A stretch of DNA of 34,227 nt from Romeriopsis navalis LEGE 11480 (GCF_015207035.1 NZ_JADEXQ010000067.1:1-34227), one strand, 5' to 3'; counted from the first letter of the stretch, positions 8,394 to 17,133 are shown. Numbers and translations are program-made. Notes: generated by a model from the letters alone, not told the origin.

Positions 8394-10796
8394 ATGGCTG
8401 CATCTACAGTCTATCTTCAGGCATTTCAAGAAATGGTGGCGATCGGTCAACTCACCGATACGGTTGAAACGATCGCCCAGAAGTTTTGCGAAACCTTAAG
8501 CCATCGTCTACTCGTATTGAATGACAACCAACCGACGGGCGTCATTTATCTACCCAAATTGTTGCCCTATCTGCTGAGTAATCACCCACAACAGGTGCCA
8601 ATTAGCAGCATTCAGCCCAGCCTGATTGACCCCTTACCACTTGGGATCGATCACCCCACGGAGATCACTTCAACGATGTCCCAAGACTTAGCCGCCCGGA
8701 ATGCTGATCTGACTCAGCTTAATCGACTCAAAGATGAATTTCTCGCCTGCGTCACCCATGAACTCCGGAGTCCCCTGACCGCAGTCTTAGGATTGTCCAC
8801 CTTACTTAAGGATCAATCCCTGGGTCCGCTCAACGATCGCCAACTGCGGTATGCCCGACTGATTTATAACAGTGGCCGGCATTTGATCAGCATTACCAAC
8901 GACATGCTGGATTTGACCCGGATTGAGACCAACCAACTTGACATGAACTTTGGGACGGTCAATATTTCACAAGTTTGTCGCAATGCCTTTGAACAAGCGC
9001 GACAGTTACGACGGCTCGAAGATAATCATGTACCCCACCAAACGCCCAGCAATGACTTAGTCAAACCCCTAAATCCCAACTTGAATAGCGAGGACCTTGA
9101 TTTACCGCCATTTAACTTGGAAGTTGCACCGGATTTAGTCAATATCACGGCCGACGAAACACGATTGCGGCAGATGTTGGTGAATCTGCTATCGAATGCC
9201 ATGAAGTTCACCGAGAACGACGGGAGCCTCGGTCTCCGGGTGAATCGCTGGGAAGGCTGGATTGCATTTACGGTATGGGATACTGGCATCGGCATCCCAC
9301 CGGATAAACAACATCTGATTTTTCAAAAATTTCAGCAATTAGAAAGCACGATGACCCGTCAGTTTGAAGGCACGGGCTTAGGCTTGGTTTTGACCATGCG
9401 CCTGGCCCACTTACATGGTGGCGACATTACATTTACATCGCAAGAGCATCACGGTAGCCAATTCACCTTACTCCTGCCCCCAGAGCCACCCCAATCAATT
9501 TCCCAAAACCATCCGCCGCACCCCACGACAACCAGCAGTCGGGCCAATAGTAATAACAATCCGGCATTGGCCTCACGCTTAGCCTTAGTAATCGATGCCA
9601 GTTCCCACAACTTAGAAGACTTACGCGCCCATTTGACGGAATTAGGTTATCGGATTGCGGTCGCCCGCTCCGGCCCTGATGCCTTAACGAAAGTCCGCCA
9701 ACTGCAACCCAGCGTCGTGTTCTTAAATCCCGTCTTACCAATCCTGTCGGGTTGGGATGTGCTCACACTGCTGAAAGCCAACAGCCAAACCAAATCAATT
9801 CCCGTGATCGTCACCGGGTCGAATAACGATCGATCGACGGCCCAACAGCTACAGGCAGACGATTTTCTTAATTTTCCGATCTTGCACCATCGGCTGGAAG
9901 CCTTACTCGAAAAACTCCACAGCGCGATCGCGACAGAGCGTATCCATGCGCATAAGCCCCATGTGATCATCTACCTGAGTCCCGCTGAAGCCGATGCGGA
10001 CAGTACACGCACGCTGAAAATTAATCATCTCCTGCATCAATATAATTTCCGGGTATTAGAGTCTCATAACTTAGAGCAGGCCGAACTATTAGCGAAAGTC
10101 TGGAAAGCGCAAGTTGTTGTCTTAAATCAAATCCCTGCCTGCCCCTCCAGTTATTTAAGCCAATTTATTGAACAGCCGTATCTTGCTTCCTTACCGCTGA
10201 TTACGCTGGATGAAGCTACGACTCAAGTCGCGAATCAAATGCCCGATTTGGCCGTATTCCCCTGCCTTGTGGAATGGGATAATCCGACCCAGCGCGAGCG
10301 CACGATTCGGATTGCGCCAGAAGCCTTTACCGAAAATTTGTTGAAGGCGGTTGAAGTGGCGATCGGGTTTGCGGGCCGTCCTTTAATTCTGGCAACGGAT
10401 GTTGACCAATGGCAAGCATCCCCGCCCAACACTCGCCATGATTGGCTTAATGCCTTGGCACAGTACGTTCAAGCGGCCGGATTGCGCTGTAGCGTGGGTC
10501 GATCACTGACGGATATTTTGCATACCTTGGAAACACAGAGTGTTGATTTATTGCTCCTCCATTGGAATCAGGATCAAACGGCGCTCCAACAAACCATTAA
10601 GAGTTTGAAGTCGCTGCAAGCCGAACAACAAAGATTGCCCGCCACAATTCTGATTAACTCCGAGGAAAACCCCAATGAAATTCCGACGGCTTTACGGCGC
10701 ACACTTGACCAACTGCAAATCACGATCGTCAACTCCAGTGAATCAATGGATGATTTGCTCAGCCAAATTCGCCAAGTTCTGGGGATCGCCAATTAA
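8394..10796 (+). CDS. Soluble hybrid histidine kinase with degenerate C-terminal receiver domains
   Basis: The 800-aa protein has no membrane segment. Residues 1-100 match nothing I recognise. The HisKA motif FLACVTHELRSPL carries the phospho-acceptor His at about 122. The HATPase_c domain has its N-box (LLSNAMKF, about 265-272), DTGIG (296-300) and GTGLG (326-330), so kinase activity is expected. A roughly 35-residue hydrophilic insertion (about 208-243) separates the two. After a Pro/Ser/Asn-rich linker comes a receiver-like domain (about 395-508) whose phospho-acceptor Asp is Asn 445 (FLNPVLP) and whose conserved Lys is Phe 494 (NFPI). Two further alpha/beta segments, about 523-630 and 672-800, look like still more diverged receivers. 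The gene is divergent from kaiA with a 91-bp gap, suggesting but not proving a clock link. The start ATG has only a weak ribosome site. Confidence 0.85.
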   Translation: MAASTVYLQAFQEMVAIGQLTDTVETIAQKFCETLSHRLLVLNDNQPTGVIYLPKLLPYLLSNHPQQVPISSIQPSLIDPLPLGIDHPTEITSTMSQDLAARNADLTQLNRLKDEFLACVTHELRSPLTAVLGLSTLLKDQSLGPLNDRQLRYARLIYNSGRHLISITNDMLDLTRIETNQLDMNFGTVNISQVCRNAFEQARQLRRLEDNHVPHQTPSNDLVKPLNPNLNSEDLDLPPFNLEVAPDLVNITADETRLRQMLVNLLSNAMKFTENDGSLGLRVNRWEGWIAFTVWDTGIGIPPDKQHLIFQKFQQLESTMTRQFEGTGLGLVLTMRLAHLHGGDITFTSQEHHGSQFTLLLPPEPPQSISQNHPPHPTTTSSRANSNNNPALASRLALVIDASSHNLEDLRAHLTELGYRIAVARSGPDALTKVRQLQPSVVFLNPVLPILSGWDVLTLLKANSQTKSIPVIVTGSNNDRSTAQQLQADDFLNFPILHHRLEALLEKLHSAIATERIHAHKPHVIIYLSPAEADADSTRTLKINHLLHQYNFRVLESHNLEQAELLAKVWKAQVVVLNQIPACPSSYLSQFIEQPYLASLPLITLDEATTQVANQMPDLAVFPCLVEWDNPTQRERTIRIAPEAFTENLLKAVEVAIGFAGRPLILATDVDQWQASPPNTRHDWLNALAQYVQAAGLRCSVGRSLTDILHTLETQSVDLLLLHWNQDQTALQQTIKSLKSLQAEQQRLPATILINSEENPNEIPTALRRTLDQLQITIVNSSESMDDLLSQIRQVLGIAN

Positions 10797-10805
10797 ATAC
10801 TGAAT

Positions 10806-11267
10806 TCAATCACCCCGCTTCGTTGTACCGCCTCCACAGGTTTGGGCATCAATTGGTGCCGTTGGCTTGTATGTCCCCTTTGTGTCAGCCAGACAATACA
10901 CCACAGTAGTAGTCGGCCCATCCGGCGACAATTCCGCCGATTTAATTTTGAAGACACCCGCAACATAACCCTGTTTATTGGGTCGTAGGGACTGGCCATA
11001 AACGATGACGCGATCAAGCTGCACATCCATCAAATAACGATTCCTTTCAGACTGCCCTGAGATCGGATTGCCAAGCTCGGCAATCGTCGCCGCGAATTTG
11101 CCCTGTTCTAGAAAATACGCTTGCTGTGAACGAGCCAACGTACCAACATGTGCTACAACTTCCGAACTACAGCCACAGGCAGGTTTTGGGGCATGAAGGG
11201 CCAAGATCGCACTACCCACCGTGCCAAACGCCACCACAGCCACCAAGCCTTTCACAATAAGTTTCAT
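10806..11267 (-). CDS. Type IV pilin-like protein lacking a prepilin leader
   Basis: The product (153 aa) starts with one hydrophobic helix (MKLIVKGLVAVVAFGTVGSAILAL). It continues with the globular pattern of cyanobacterial PilA/GspH-type pilins: ARSQQAYFLEQGKFAATIAELG, a central beta region with GYVAGVFKIKS, then VVYCLAD and a C-terminal TCGG that resembles the pilin disulfide loop. The GFTLIE-type cleavage motif is absent, so it would be an N-terminally anchored periplasmic protein rather than an assembled pilin. I chose ATG 11267; the frame runs on to a TTG at 11438, but the extra 57 residues show no pilin similarity. The gene ends 10 nt from the convergent histidine kinase gene. Its partners are unknown. 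Confidence 0.6.
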   Translation of the reverse strand: MKLIVKGLVAVVAFGTVGSAILALHAPKPACGCSSEVVAHVGTLARSQQAYFLEQGKFAATIAELGNPISGQSERNRYLMDVQLDRVIVYGQSLRPNKQGYVAGVFKIKSAELSPDGPTTTVVYCLADTKGTYKPTAPIDAQTCGGGTTKRGD

Positions 11268-11522
11268 TGAGCGTCTATTTGCCTCATCACCAATATATTT
11301 AGCCGCAATCAACTGCCTAGAATTGGGAAATTGAGGAGTTTCTCCTGGCTTAAACTGACCCGCCCACGATCCAACATAGCAATTCTGATAAACGTAATCA
11401 AATCCATATCCATCAGAGCGATCGCCCAACTCCAGCAAAAAAATCCCATCCGTATTTTGGCTCGTTAGAGTTGAAGTATATTAAATAGCCCCTTTTCGCA
11501 GACCTGCTTCTCATCTTGTGCC

Positions 11523-12818
11523 ATGCCCGAACCCACTAGCACCGCCAAAAATCCCTTTACCGTTGGTCGCCCGGTCAGTTCTGATCGATTCATCGGCCGC
11601 GCGAGCGAAATCGCCACCGCCCTCGACCAAATTATCAGCCGGGGACATTTGGCCCTCTGGGGCGGTCCCGGCGTTGGCAAAACCTCACTACTCAACCTCT
11701 TGAGCCAACCGCATCAATGGCAAGTTCGCGGCTATGACCCAACGGGTGCGGTCTTTATTCAGCTAAGCTGCCTCGGGATCAGCCCATTTCGAGCAAGTGA
11801 ATTCTGGCGCGAAATCCTGCAACAGCTACACGACTTAGTCGATCCGCAAATTCAAGCAACGATCGCGCCCAAGCTGATGGAAGCGCATCCCGGCAAGGAA
11901 GATTTACGATCGGTGCTGCGACTGCTCGGACGGAAAAAGCAATATCTTGTCTTAATGATTGACGATTACGATGCCGCATTACAGACTTCGCCGCACTACA
12001 GTGCCGCCGAGATGGCAACACTCGTCAGTGATTGTCGGAATCTTTGCTCCCATTCCGTCGAGCGGGCTTACTTATCGATGGTGATTACCTCGTTGCGCCG
12101 CTTGAACGAGCTTGGTCCGAAACTCCAACCCGGCAGCTCACCTTGGTACAACCACTATTTATTTCTACCGCTCAAACCCTTTAGTGATAGTGATGTCATG
12201 GCTTTGATGGCCGGACTGCCGATCACCCCTGCCCTGCGCGATGGGATTCGGGAAATGTCCGATGGTCACCCTGCCCTCTTACAAAATGCCGGACATCTGC
12301 TCTACCGCGAACTGCGATCAGGCAATGTACCGGACCTCATTTCCTTTGCTCAGGATTTCCAAACGGCCACGACACATCTGTTTGAAGCCCAGTGGAATAT
12401 TGCCAATGAAATTGAACAAACACTGATGATGCTAATTGCCCTGATGAATCTTCAGGGGCGACTACAAGGGAAAGTCTATGACATGGGCGATTTACCCGTG
12501 GTGTTTAGCCAAAAGGAACGGGAACTCTTGAACTTAGTTGACCAAGGTGTGCTGGTGCAACGCGGTCGATCGGGGGAACTCAACTTTGCCTTTGCCTCTT
12601 CCATGCTGGAATGGTGGGTTGTCGAGGAACTCGAAAACAGTAGCGAAACCTGGCTGACCGAAAGACAACGCATCTTTCTCAACCTCATGAGCCATCGCCA
12701 AGCGCAAATCGTTACCACCGCCATCCACTGGCTATGGCAAAACAAAGACGAATTGCCCTCCATCATTGAATGGTTAGCGAAGGTTTCTTCCGCCTTCCCA
12801 AAGGGTCTGATACCCTGA
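11523..12818 (+). CDS. STAND/AAA-type ATPase, first of a tandem pair
   Basis: This is a cytoplasmic P-loop ATPase of 431 aa. The N-terminus carries the motif NPFTVGRPVSSDRFIGR, a header seen before the P-loop of many cyanobacterial STAND-like ATPases. Walker A GGPGVGKT is at 47-54, Walker B LMIDDYD at 144-150, and sensor-like VITSLRRL follows. The C-terminal third looks like winged-helix sequence (QKERELLNLVDQGVLVQRG) ending in a short helical region. No separate effector domain is seen. The downstream neighbour has the same header and the same P-loop position, so the two are tandem paralogues 76 nt apart and probably cotranscribed. Such ATPases act as signalling switches or defence regulators in characterised cases, but this one's job is unknown. 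Confidence 0.75.
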   Translation: MPEPTSTAKNPFTVGRPVSSDRFIGRASEIATALDQIISRGHLALWGGPGVGKTSLLNLLSQPHQWQVRGYDPTGAVFIQLSCLGISPFRASEFWREILQQLHDLVDPQIQATIAPKLMEAHPGKEDLRSVLRLLGRKKQYLVLMIDDYDAALQTSPHYSAAEMATLVSDCRNLCSHSVERAYLSMVITSLRRLNELGPKLQPGSSPWYNHYLFLPLKPFSDSDVMALMAGLPITPALRDGIREMSDGHPALLQNAGHLLYRELRSGNVPDLISFAQDFQTATTHLFEAQWNIANEIEQTLMMLIALMNLQGRLQGKVYDMGDLPVVFSQKERELLNLVDQGVLVQRGRSGELNFAFASSMLEWWVVEELENSSETWLTERQRIFLNLMSHRQAQIVTTAIHWLWQNKDELPSIIEWLAKVSSAFPKGLIP

Positions 12819-12894
12819 GAATAGTTGGCAATCAGTCTGAGCAAAAGCGTCAGGGTATCCCCGGTATCCTACGTGTCTGGGAGCCTCACTGGTT

Positions 12895-14580
12895 ATGGTG
12901 ATGATCGCGAGTCGCAAAAATCCTTATATCATTGGTCGTCCGGTCAGTGAATCCGATCGGTTTTTCGATCGGGAGAATTTGTTTGGGTTTCTGACGGACA
13001 CCTTACCCCAAGCACAAGTCATCTTGCTCCACGGCCAGCGACGCATTGGCAAATCGTCTGTCCTCACGCAAATCCCCCATCAGCTGGCCGAGGAACCCTA
13101 CCAGTTTGTGGTGCTTTCGCTCGAAGGTAAAAGCCAAGATCCATTGGCCAAAGTCCTGCATGACTTAGCAATCGATATCCAAGCTGACCTGAACTTTCCC
13201 GTTAATGTTCCAAGCGTTGCAACATTGTCAGCAAACCCGGACGAGTTTGCCGATCACTTTCTGGTCGAAGTCCAAAATCATATTCAGGCACTGCACGCGG
13301 AGCATCGGTTAGTGCTGCTATTTGACGAGTTCGACACGTTAGGAAACTATCATCCCGATGCCGCTGCGACACATCTGTTTCCCTACTTAAATCGCGTGAT
13401 TGAACGCCATCGATTTCTCCATGTAATTCCAGTAATTGGCCGACGCCTCAAGGATCTACCCACCTTACTTGGTCTGTTTCGCAACGCACCGACGTTCGAA
13501 ATTGGGCTAATTAATCAGCGCGACACCTACGAACTGATTATGCAGCCGAGTCGCGAAGTGATTTTCTATGAAGACAGTGCCCTTGAAGCGATTTGGCAAC
13601 TCACCGCCGGACACCCTTATTTCACCCAAGTCATCTGTTTCGCAATTTTTTCCCAAGCCCGTGAAGATGACTGGTGGCAAATCACGGACATCGACGTCGA
13701 ACGAGCTGTCGAACGGGCGATCGAGCTGGGCGAAGGGGGCTTAGCCTGGTTCTGGGATGGCTTGCCAATTGCCGAGCGGGTCTTTTTCTCTGCCACCGCC
13801 GAAGTCGCAGAAATGCGACTTAAGGAAGGGCAAACCGTCGAGGTCAAAGAAGGCGATCCCCTCGCACTGCTCGAAGACTCCGGCGTGATGCTGACCGATT
13901 GCCTTCATAATGCCCAACGCAACTTGCTGGAATGGCGCTATCTCACCCAAATTAAACGGGTCACTGCCGCGGAAACCGTGGCCCGCAGTACGTATCAAAT
14001 CACGATCGAGCTCGTCCGCCGCTGGCTGATCCGGCGACATGGGATCAAGCAGGAAATTTGGGAATTACAAGAGCTGGAACCCGACGTCAAACCCGACTAC
14101 GAAAATGGCCGGGAATTGCGGCAGCAACGCTCGTTCTATCAAGCTATCCTCGCGTATGAAAAAGTGCTGCTGAGTAATCCGAACCACATCAGCGCCCTGT
14201 TTGAGCTCGCCGAATGTTTACTCGCGACTCAGGCCTACAGCCGGGCGATCGAGCTATTTGAACGCGCCTACCAAGTGGATCTACTCCGCGCCCTCGACGG
14301 CTTGGTCCGAGCACACCTCGGCTATGCCAAAATCCTCATCGATCGCGACCAACTCGTCGAAGCCGAGCAATCCCTCGACACGGTCGAAAACCTCAATTCA
14401 CAGCCCGAGGTCACGGCAAAATTACGCCAGACAATTCAAGCCAAACGGGCGACGCCAAAACGCCATGAGAAATCCTGGGGAAGATTTATCACCGATTTAC
14501 GCTGGAATCTGCTTGGCGGGAATCCCAAATCGACAGAAAACCCCGATCAAGAGTCCCGCGATTCTGATCACCCCAGCTAA
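12895..14580 (+). CDS. STAND/AAA-type ATPase with C-terminal TPR-like region, second of a tandem pair
   Basis: The 561-aa protein opens with NPYIIGRPVSESDRFFDRE, matching the header of the gene before it. Walker A is GQRRIGKS at 47-54, the same residues as in its neighbour, and Walker B LLFDEFD is at 141-147. The middle (AIWQLTAGHPYFTQVICF onward) resembles the winged-helix part of orc1/cdc6-like bacterial ATPases. From about residue 390, TPR-like helices appear (REQ-rich SFYQAILAYEKVLLSNPNHISALFE, then AIELFERAYQVD), which suits protein binding. The last 40 residues are polar. A GGGAG ribosome site (12879-12883) lies 11 nt before ATG 12895; ATG 12901 is an alternative. Tandem duplicates that diverged in their C-termini suggest a two-component ATPase switch, which is my inference. 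Confidence 0.75.
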   Translation: MVMIASRKNPYIIGRPVSESDRFFDRENLFGFLTDTLPQAQVILLHGQRRIGKSSVLTQIPHQLAEEPYQFVVLSLEGKSQDPLAKVLHDLAIDIQADLNFPVNVPSVATLSANPDEFADHFLVEVQNHIQALHAEHRLVLLFDEFDTLGNYHPDAAATHLFPYLNRVIERHRFLHVIPVIGRRLKDLPTLLGLFRNAPTFEIGLINQRDTYELIMQPSREVIFYEDSALEAIWQLTAGHPYFTQVICFAIFSQAREDDWWQITDIDVERAVERAIELGEGGLAWFWDGLPIAERVFFSATAEVAEMRLKEGQTVEVKEGDPLALLEDSGVMLTDCLHNAQRNLLEWRYLTQIKRVTAAETVARSTYQITIELVRRWLIRRHGIKQEIWELQELEPDVKPDYENGRELRQQRSFYQAILAYEKVLLSNPNHISALFELAECLLATQAYSRAIELFERAYQVDLLRALDGLVRAHLGYAKILIDRDQLVEAEQSLDTVENLNSQPEVTAKLRQTIQAKRATPKRHEKSWGRFITDLRWNLLGGNPKSTENPDQESRDSDHPS

Positions 14581-14879
14581 AGCACGGCAGCATTCCCCAA
14601 CACCTCCACCCCACAAAGCCCGACACAGCAGGGGGCACAGGGGTAATTCGCCACCCGGAAAATTGCCAAACCGACCAATAAACACACTAAGTATTTATAC
14701 TGGTATTAATACTTACGCAAATTGGAATTTTGCTTGCCAAAGCTGGCTCAGATGGATTATTCTGGGTACTGTTGTTAAGTCGGTTCGAAGCTTTCTGTTG
14801 CCCAATCTGAGTTTTTTTGATTTTGTGATAGGCGCTCCGAGATTGACTTGTTTCTCGTTTTTTGATTTTGGAGCGGTCT
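14581..14879. promoter_or_regulatory. Upstream region and leader of the RNA-binding protein gene
   Basis: No gene was found in these 299 nt. An 8-bp inverted repeat TAAGTATT/AATACTTA (14688-14695, 14708-14715) lies downstream of the ATPase pair. Closer to rbp, the 13-mer TTTTTTGATTTTG occurs twice (14813-14825 and 14858-14870). CGCTCC (14833-14838) is complementary to GGAGCG (14870-14875), which contains the rbp ribosome-binding site. A hairpin hiding the ribosome site is therefore possible. Cyanobacterial rbp genes are known to be cold-induced with regulation through the 5' leader, so this region deserves attention. Confidence 0.4.
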
Positions 14880-15179
14880 ATGTCGATTTATGTGGGTAAT
14901 CTTGCTTACTCCATTGCAGAAGCAGATTTGTCGGACACTTTCGGTGAATATGGCACGGTGAAGCGTGTTCAGGTACCTACCGATCGTGAAACCGGAAAAC
15001 CCCGCGGATTTGCCTTTGTGGAAATGAGCAGCGACGCAGAAGAGGATGCTGCAATTGAAGCCTTGAATGGCGCTGAGTGGATGGGTCGCGACATGCGTGT
15101 GAACAAAGCGCGTCCCAAGGAAGATCGCGGCGGTCGTAGTGGCGGTGGCGGTGGCTGGGGTAACCGGAACCGTTACTAA
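14880..15179 (+). CDS. rbp: Single-RRM glycine-rich RNA-binding protein
   Basis: The 99-aa product is a cyanobacterial Rbp-type protein with one RRM. RNP2 is IYVGNLAY at residues 3-10, RNP1 is RGFAFVEM near 43-50, and the tail after RPKEDRGG is Gly/Arg rich. Such proteins bind RNA. Several are induced by cold in Anabaena and Synechocystis, and some direct photosystem mRNAs to thylakoids. The start ATG 14880 is chosen because MSIYVGNL is the family N-terminus and GGAG sits at 14870-14873; an in-frame upstream start at 14862 is rejected. rpsU follows after 115 nt, an arrangement known from Anabaena rbpA1-rpsU. Confidence 0.93.
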   Translation: MSIYVGNLAYSIAEADLSDTFGEYGTVKRVQVPTDRETGKPRGFAFVEMSSDAEEDAAIEALNGAEWMGRDMRVNKARPKEDRGGRSGGGGGWGNRNRY

Positions 15180-15197
15180 TTGAAATTTGTTTGATTA

Positions 15198-15225
15198 CCC
15201 CTAGGCTGAAAATTCAGCGTAGGGG
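15198..15225. terminator. Hairpin between rbp and rpsU
   Basis: The 13-nt arms at 15198-15210 and 15213-15225 pair with a single mismatch (CCCCTAGGCTGAA against TTCAGCGTAGGGG), an energetically strong stem. The following sequence (TTCGCCGTCTTTATTG) is only moderately T-rich. It may be a partial terminator, or a processing or stabilising element that sets the ratio of rbp to rpsU message. Confidence 0.55.
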
Positions 15226-15294
15226 TTCGCCGTCTTTATTGTTTAATGTATTGGACGGCATTTTGATGTGTTTAACTTTAGGAGGTAGAGCTAA

Positions 15295-15468
15295 GTGGCT
15301 CAAGTAGTTATTCGTGAGAATGAAGGAATCGAATCGGCAATTCGTCGATTTAAGCGTGAAGTTTCTCGCGCCGGCATTCTTCAGGACGTGCGTAAAAATC
15401 GGCATTTCGAAACCCCCTTGGAGAAGGCACGCCGTAAAGCCAGCAACCGCCGCCGCATGCGTCGCTAA
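15295..15468 (+). CDS. rpsU: 30S ribosomal protein S21
   Basis: This small gene encodes 57 residues: a start GTG, then [39 protein letters not shown] and an Arg-rich tail ending [12 protein letters not shown]. That is the complete bacterial S21 pattern. S21 binds the 30S platform and assists initiation. The near-perfect ribosome site AGGAGGT (15280-15286) precedes the GTG at an 8-nt spacing, which decides the start. It follows rbp as in other cyanobacteria and converges on the MATE gene, whose stop codon is 35 nt away. Confidence 0.95.
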   Translation: MAQVVIRENEGIESAIRRFKREVSRAGILQDVRKNRHFETPLEKARRKASNRRRMRR

Positions 15469-15503
15469 GTGCAAACCGTATCGCTGGGCCAAAACGATCG
15501 AAT

Positions 15504-16814
15504 TTACGATTGGCTCTGCATTGATCTCTTGAGTTGCAGTGACAGTGTTATCGCTCGTGTTGCCATAAACATTGTCATTGCGAACCAGAGAATTTGGACA
15601 TTTTGAAGTTTCCAGCCCAGCAGCGCCATTGGCATAAAACCCAAGAACGCCGCAATCAGGGTCGAATTCCGCAAGACACGGCCCGCTGAACGGCCGAGGA
15701 AATAGCCATCCAACACGTAGGCAATGGCCCCAAATCCCAGAATCGGGAACAGCCAAAGTGCATAGTCTGATGATTGCTCAATCAAAGATTGGTGACTTGT
15801 GAGCAGTCGGAATAGATATCCGGATTGCAGATTGAACAGACCGGCGCAGACTAAGCCTGTGGTTACTCCCAGCATCAGAGCACCTCGCAACAGACGTTTT
15901 AGCTGCGGTTCATCGTTCCGACCATACAATTGGCCGGAACAGGTTTCTGTAGCGTAGGCAAAGCCATCAATGAAGTAAGCCGTCACTGCGATCACTTGCA
16001 AGAGCAATGTGTTCAGGGCCAAGGCTTCCGCACTAATCGCTGAGCTGATGTTAGAAAACATCGCAAACGCTGACAGTAAAGCGAACGTTCGGACGAAGAT
16101 GTCACGATTTAGCACAAAGATGGCACGCAGTTTTTGGGGTTGCCAGAGTTGGCCGATGAGGGCACGCCAATTTGCCCCCTGAAATTGTGCAATTAACATT
16201 GCCATCCCCAACAAGAGCATCAGATATTGACTCGCAGCCGTCGCGTATCCGGCGCCAGCACTCGCCCAACCCAACCGCACAATCAGCCAATAGTTCAGTG
16301 CGACATTGGTTCCATTGCTGACGATCGACAACAGCAATACCCGGGCACTCTCCCCCTTCCCCAACAACCAACCCAGAACAACATAATTTAGTAGGGTTGC
16401 CGGTGCCCCCCAGACCATCGCTTGAAAATATGCGAGGCCAGCGGCTTTCACTGGCGCTGTCGCACTTAACAGCGAAAATCCCAGCCATTGCAGCGGCTGC
16501 TGGAAACCTAGAATCAGTAAGCCCAAAGTCAACGCAATTGCCAGGTTCCGCCACAAAATCAGCGACACTTCTGCTTGATCTTGCTGACCAACCGCTTGGG
16601 CCGTCATCCCAGTTGTCCCCATGCGCAGAAAGCCCAAAGACCAATACAGGTAATTGAAAACGATCGTCGCTAATGCCACCCCGGCCAAATGCTGAATCTG
16701 GGCTAGATGTCCCAGGAATGCCACATCAAGTAAACCCGCTAACGGCACCATCAAATTCGATAAGGCGTTAACTGCCGCTAACCGCAGAAAGTAACTGAAT
16801 GAGTTTTGGGGCAT
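15504..16814 (-). CDS. MATE family efflux transporter (DinF-like)
   Basis: This inner-membrane exporter of 436 aa has about twelve hydrophobic segments arranged as two bundles, the usual MATE topology and length. Family-typical pieces include the N-terminal ALSNLMVPLAGLLDVAFLGHL, FGFLRMGTTGMTAQA-like sequence in the first half (SLGFLRMGTTGMTAQAVGQ), GWLLGKGESARVLLL, and FIDGFAYATETCSGQLYG in the second half. The last resembles the DinF subgroup. MATE proteins exchange H+ or Na+ for organic cations or other toxic compounds, and the substrate here cannot be told. The start is ATG 16814 (MPQNSFSYFLRLAAVNALSN). The gene appears monocistronic. Confidence 0.9.
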   Translation of the reverse strand: MPQNSFSYFLRLAAVNALSNLMVPLAGLLDVAFLGHLAQIQHLAGVALATIVFNYLYWSLGFLRMGTTGMTAQAVGQQDQAEVSLILWRNLAIALTLGLLILGFQQPLQWLGFSLLSATAPVKAAGLAYFQAMVWGAPATLLNYVVLGWLLGKGESARVLLLSIVSNGTNVALNYWLIVRLGWASAGAGYATAASQYLMLLLGMAMLIAQFQGANWRALIGQLWQPQKLRAIFVLNRDIFVRTFALLSAFAMFSNISSAISAEALALNTLLLQVIAVTAYFIDGFAYATETCSGQLYGRNDEPQLKRLLRGALMLGVTTGLVCAGLFNLQSGYLFRLLTSHQSLIEQSSDYALWLFPILGFGAIAYVLDGYFLGRSAGRVLRNSTLIAAFLGFMPMALLGWKLQNVQILWFAMTMFMATRAITLSLQLKRSMQSQS

Positions 16815-17133
16815 GGTGCTTGCTCAACTAACCTCAGCCAACTCAAAACGCCATCGGCACCAACCGCCAAAAAACGGATGCAACATGGTCAAGTGGCACG
16901 ATCGGATCACGGGGAAGTCGCCATATTTTTTTAATGCACTCGTTTGAGGAAAATTAATTTTTGTGATCTAATTTCATCGCAAAAATATCGATCATTTCAC
17001 TCAACCCAATACAGGCTAGGGTTTTAGCAATCTCATAATCCGCAGTGGATAAACACCGTAGCGTAATTTTCCTCTCACCAGCCTAGACAAGCACCCAAGG
17101 GACTTAGTTAGAATAGTTACACCGAAAACGTTT
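16815..17133. other. Divergent intergenic region between MATE and zinc-ribbon genes
   Basis: No gene was seen in these 319 nt. The centre (16930-17000) is AT-rich. On the plus strand, TAGACA (17084-17089) and TAGAAT (17109-17114) are separated by 19 bp and could drive the gene at 17134, with a transcript start about 12 nt before its ATG. The longer spacing makes this a weak prediction. Confidence 0.3.

Noticed and set aside
11268-11438. 57-residue N-terminal extension of the pilin-like protein from a TTG
   Set aside because: It has no prepilin leader or pilin similarity, and an ATG directly before the hydrophobic helix is a better start.
14201-14899. Plus-strand open frame of about 232 codons overlapping the second ATPase and the rbp leader
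   Set aside because: It is a Ser/Pro/Arg-rich shadow in another frame of the ATPase gene and has no family resemblance.
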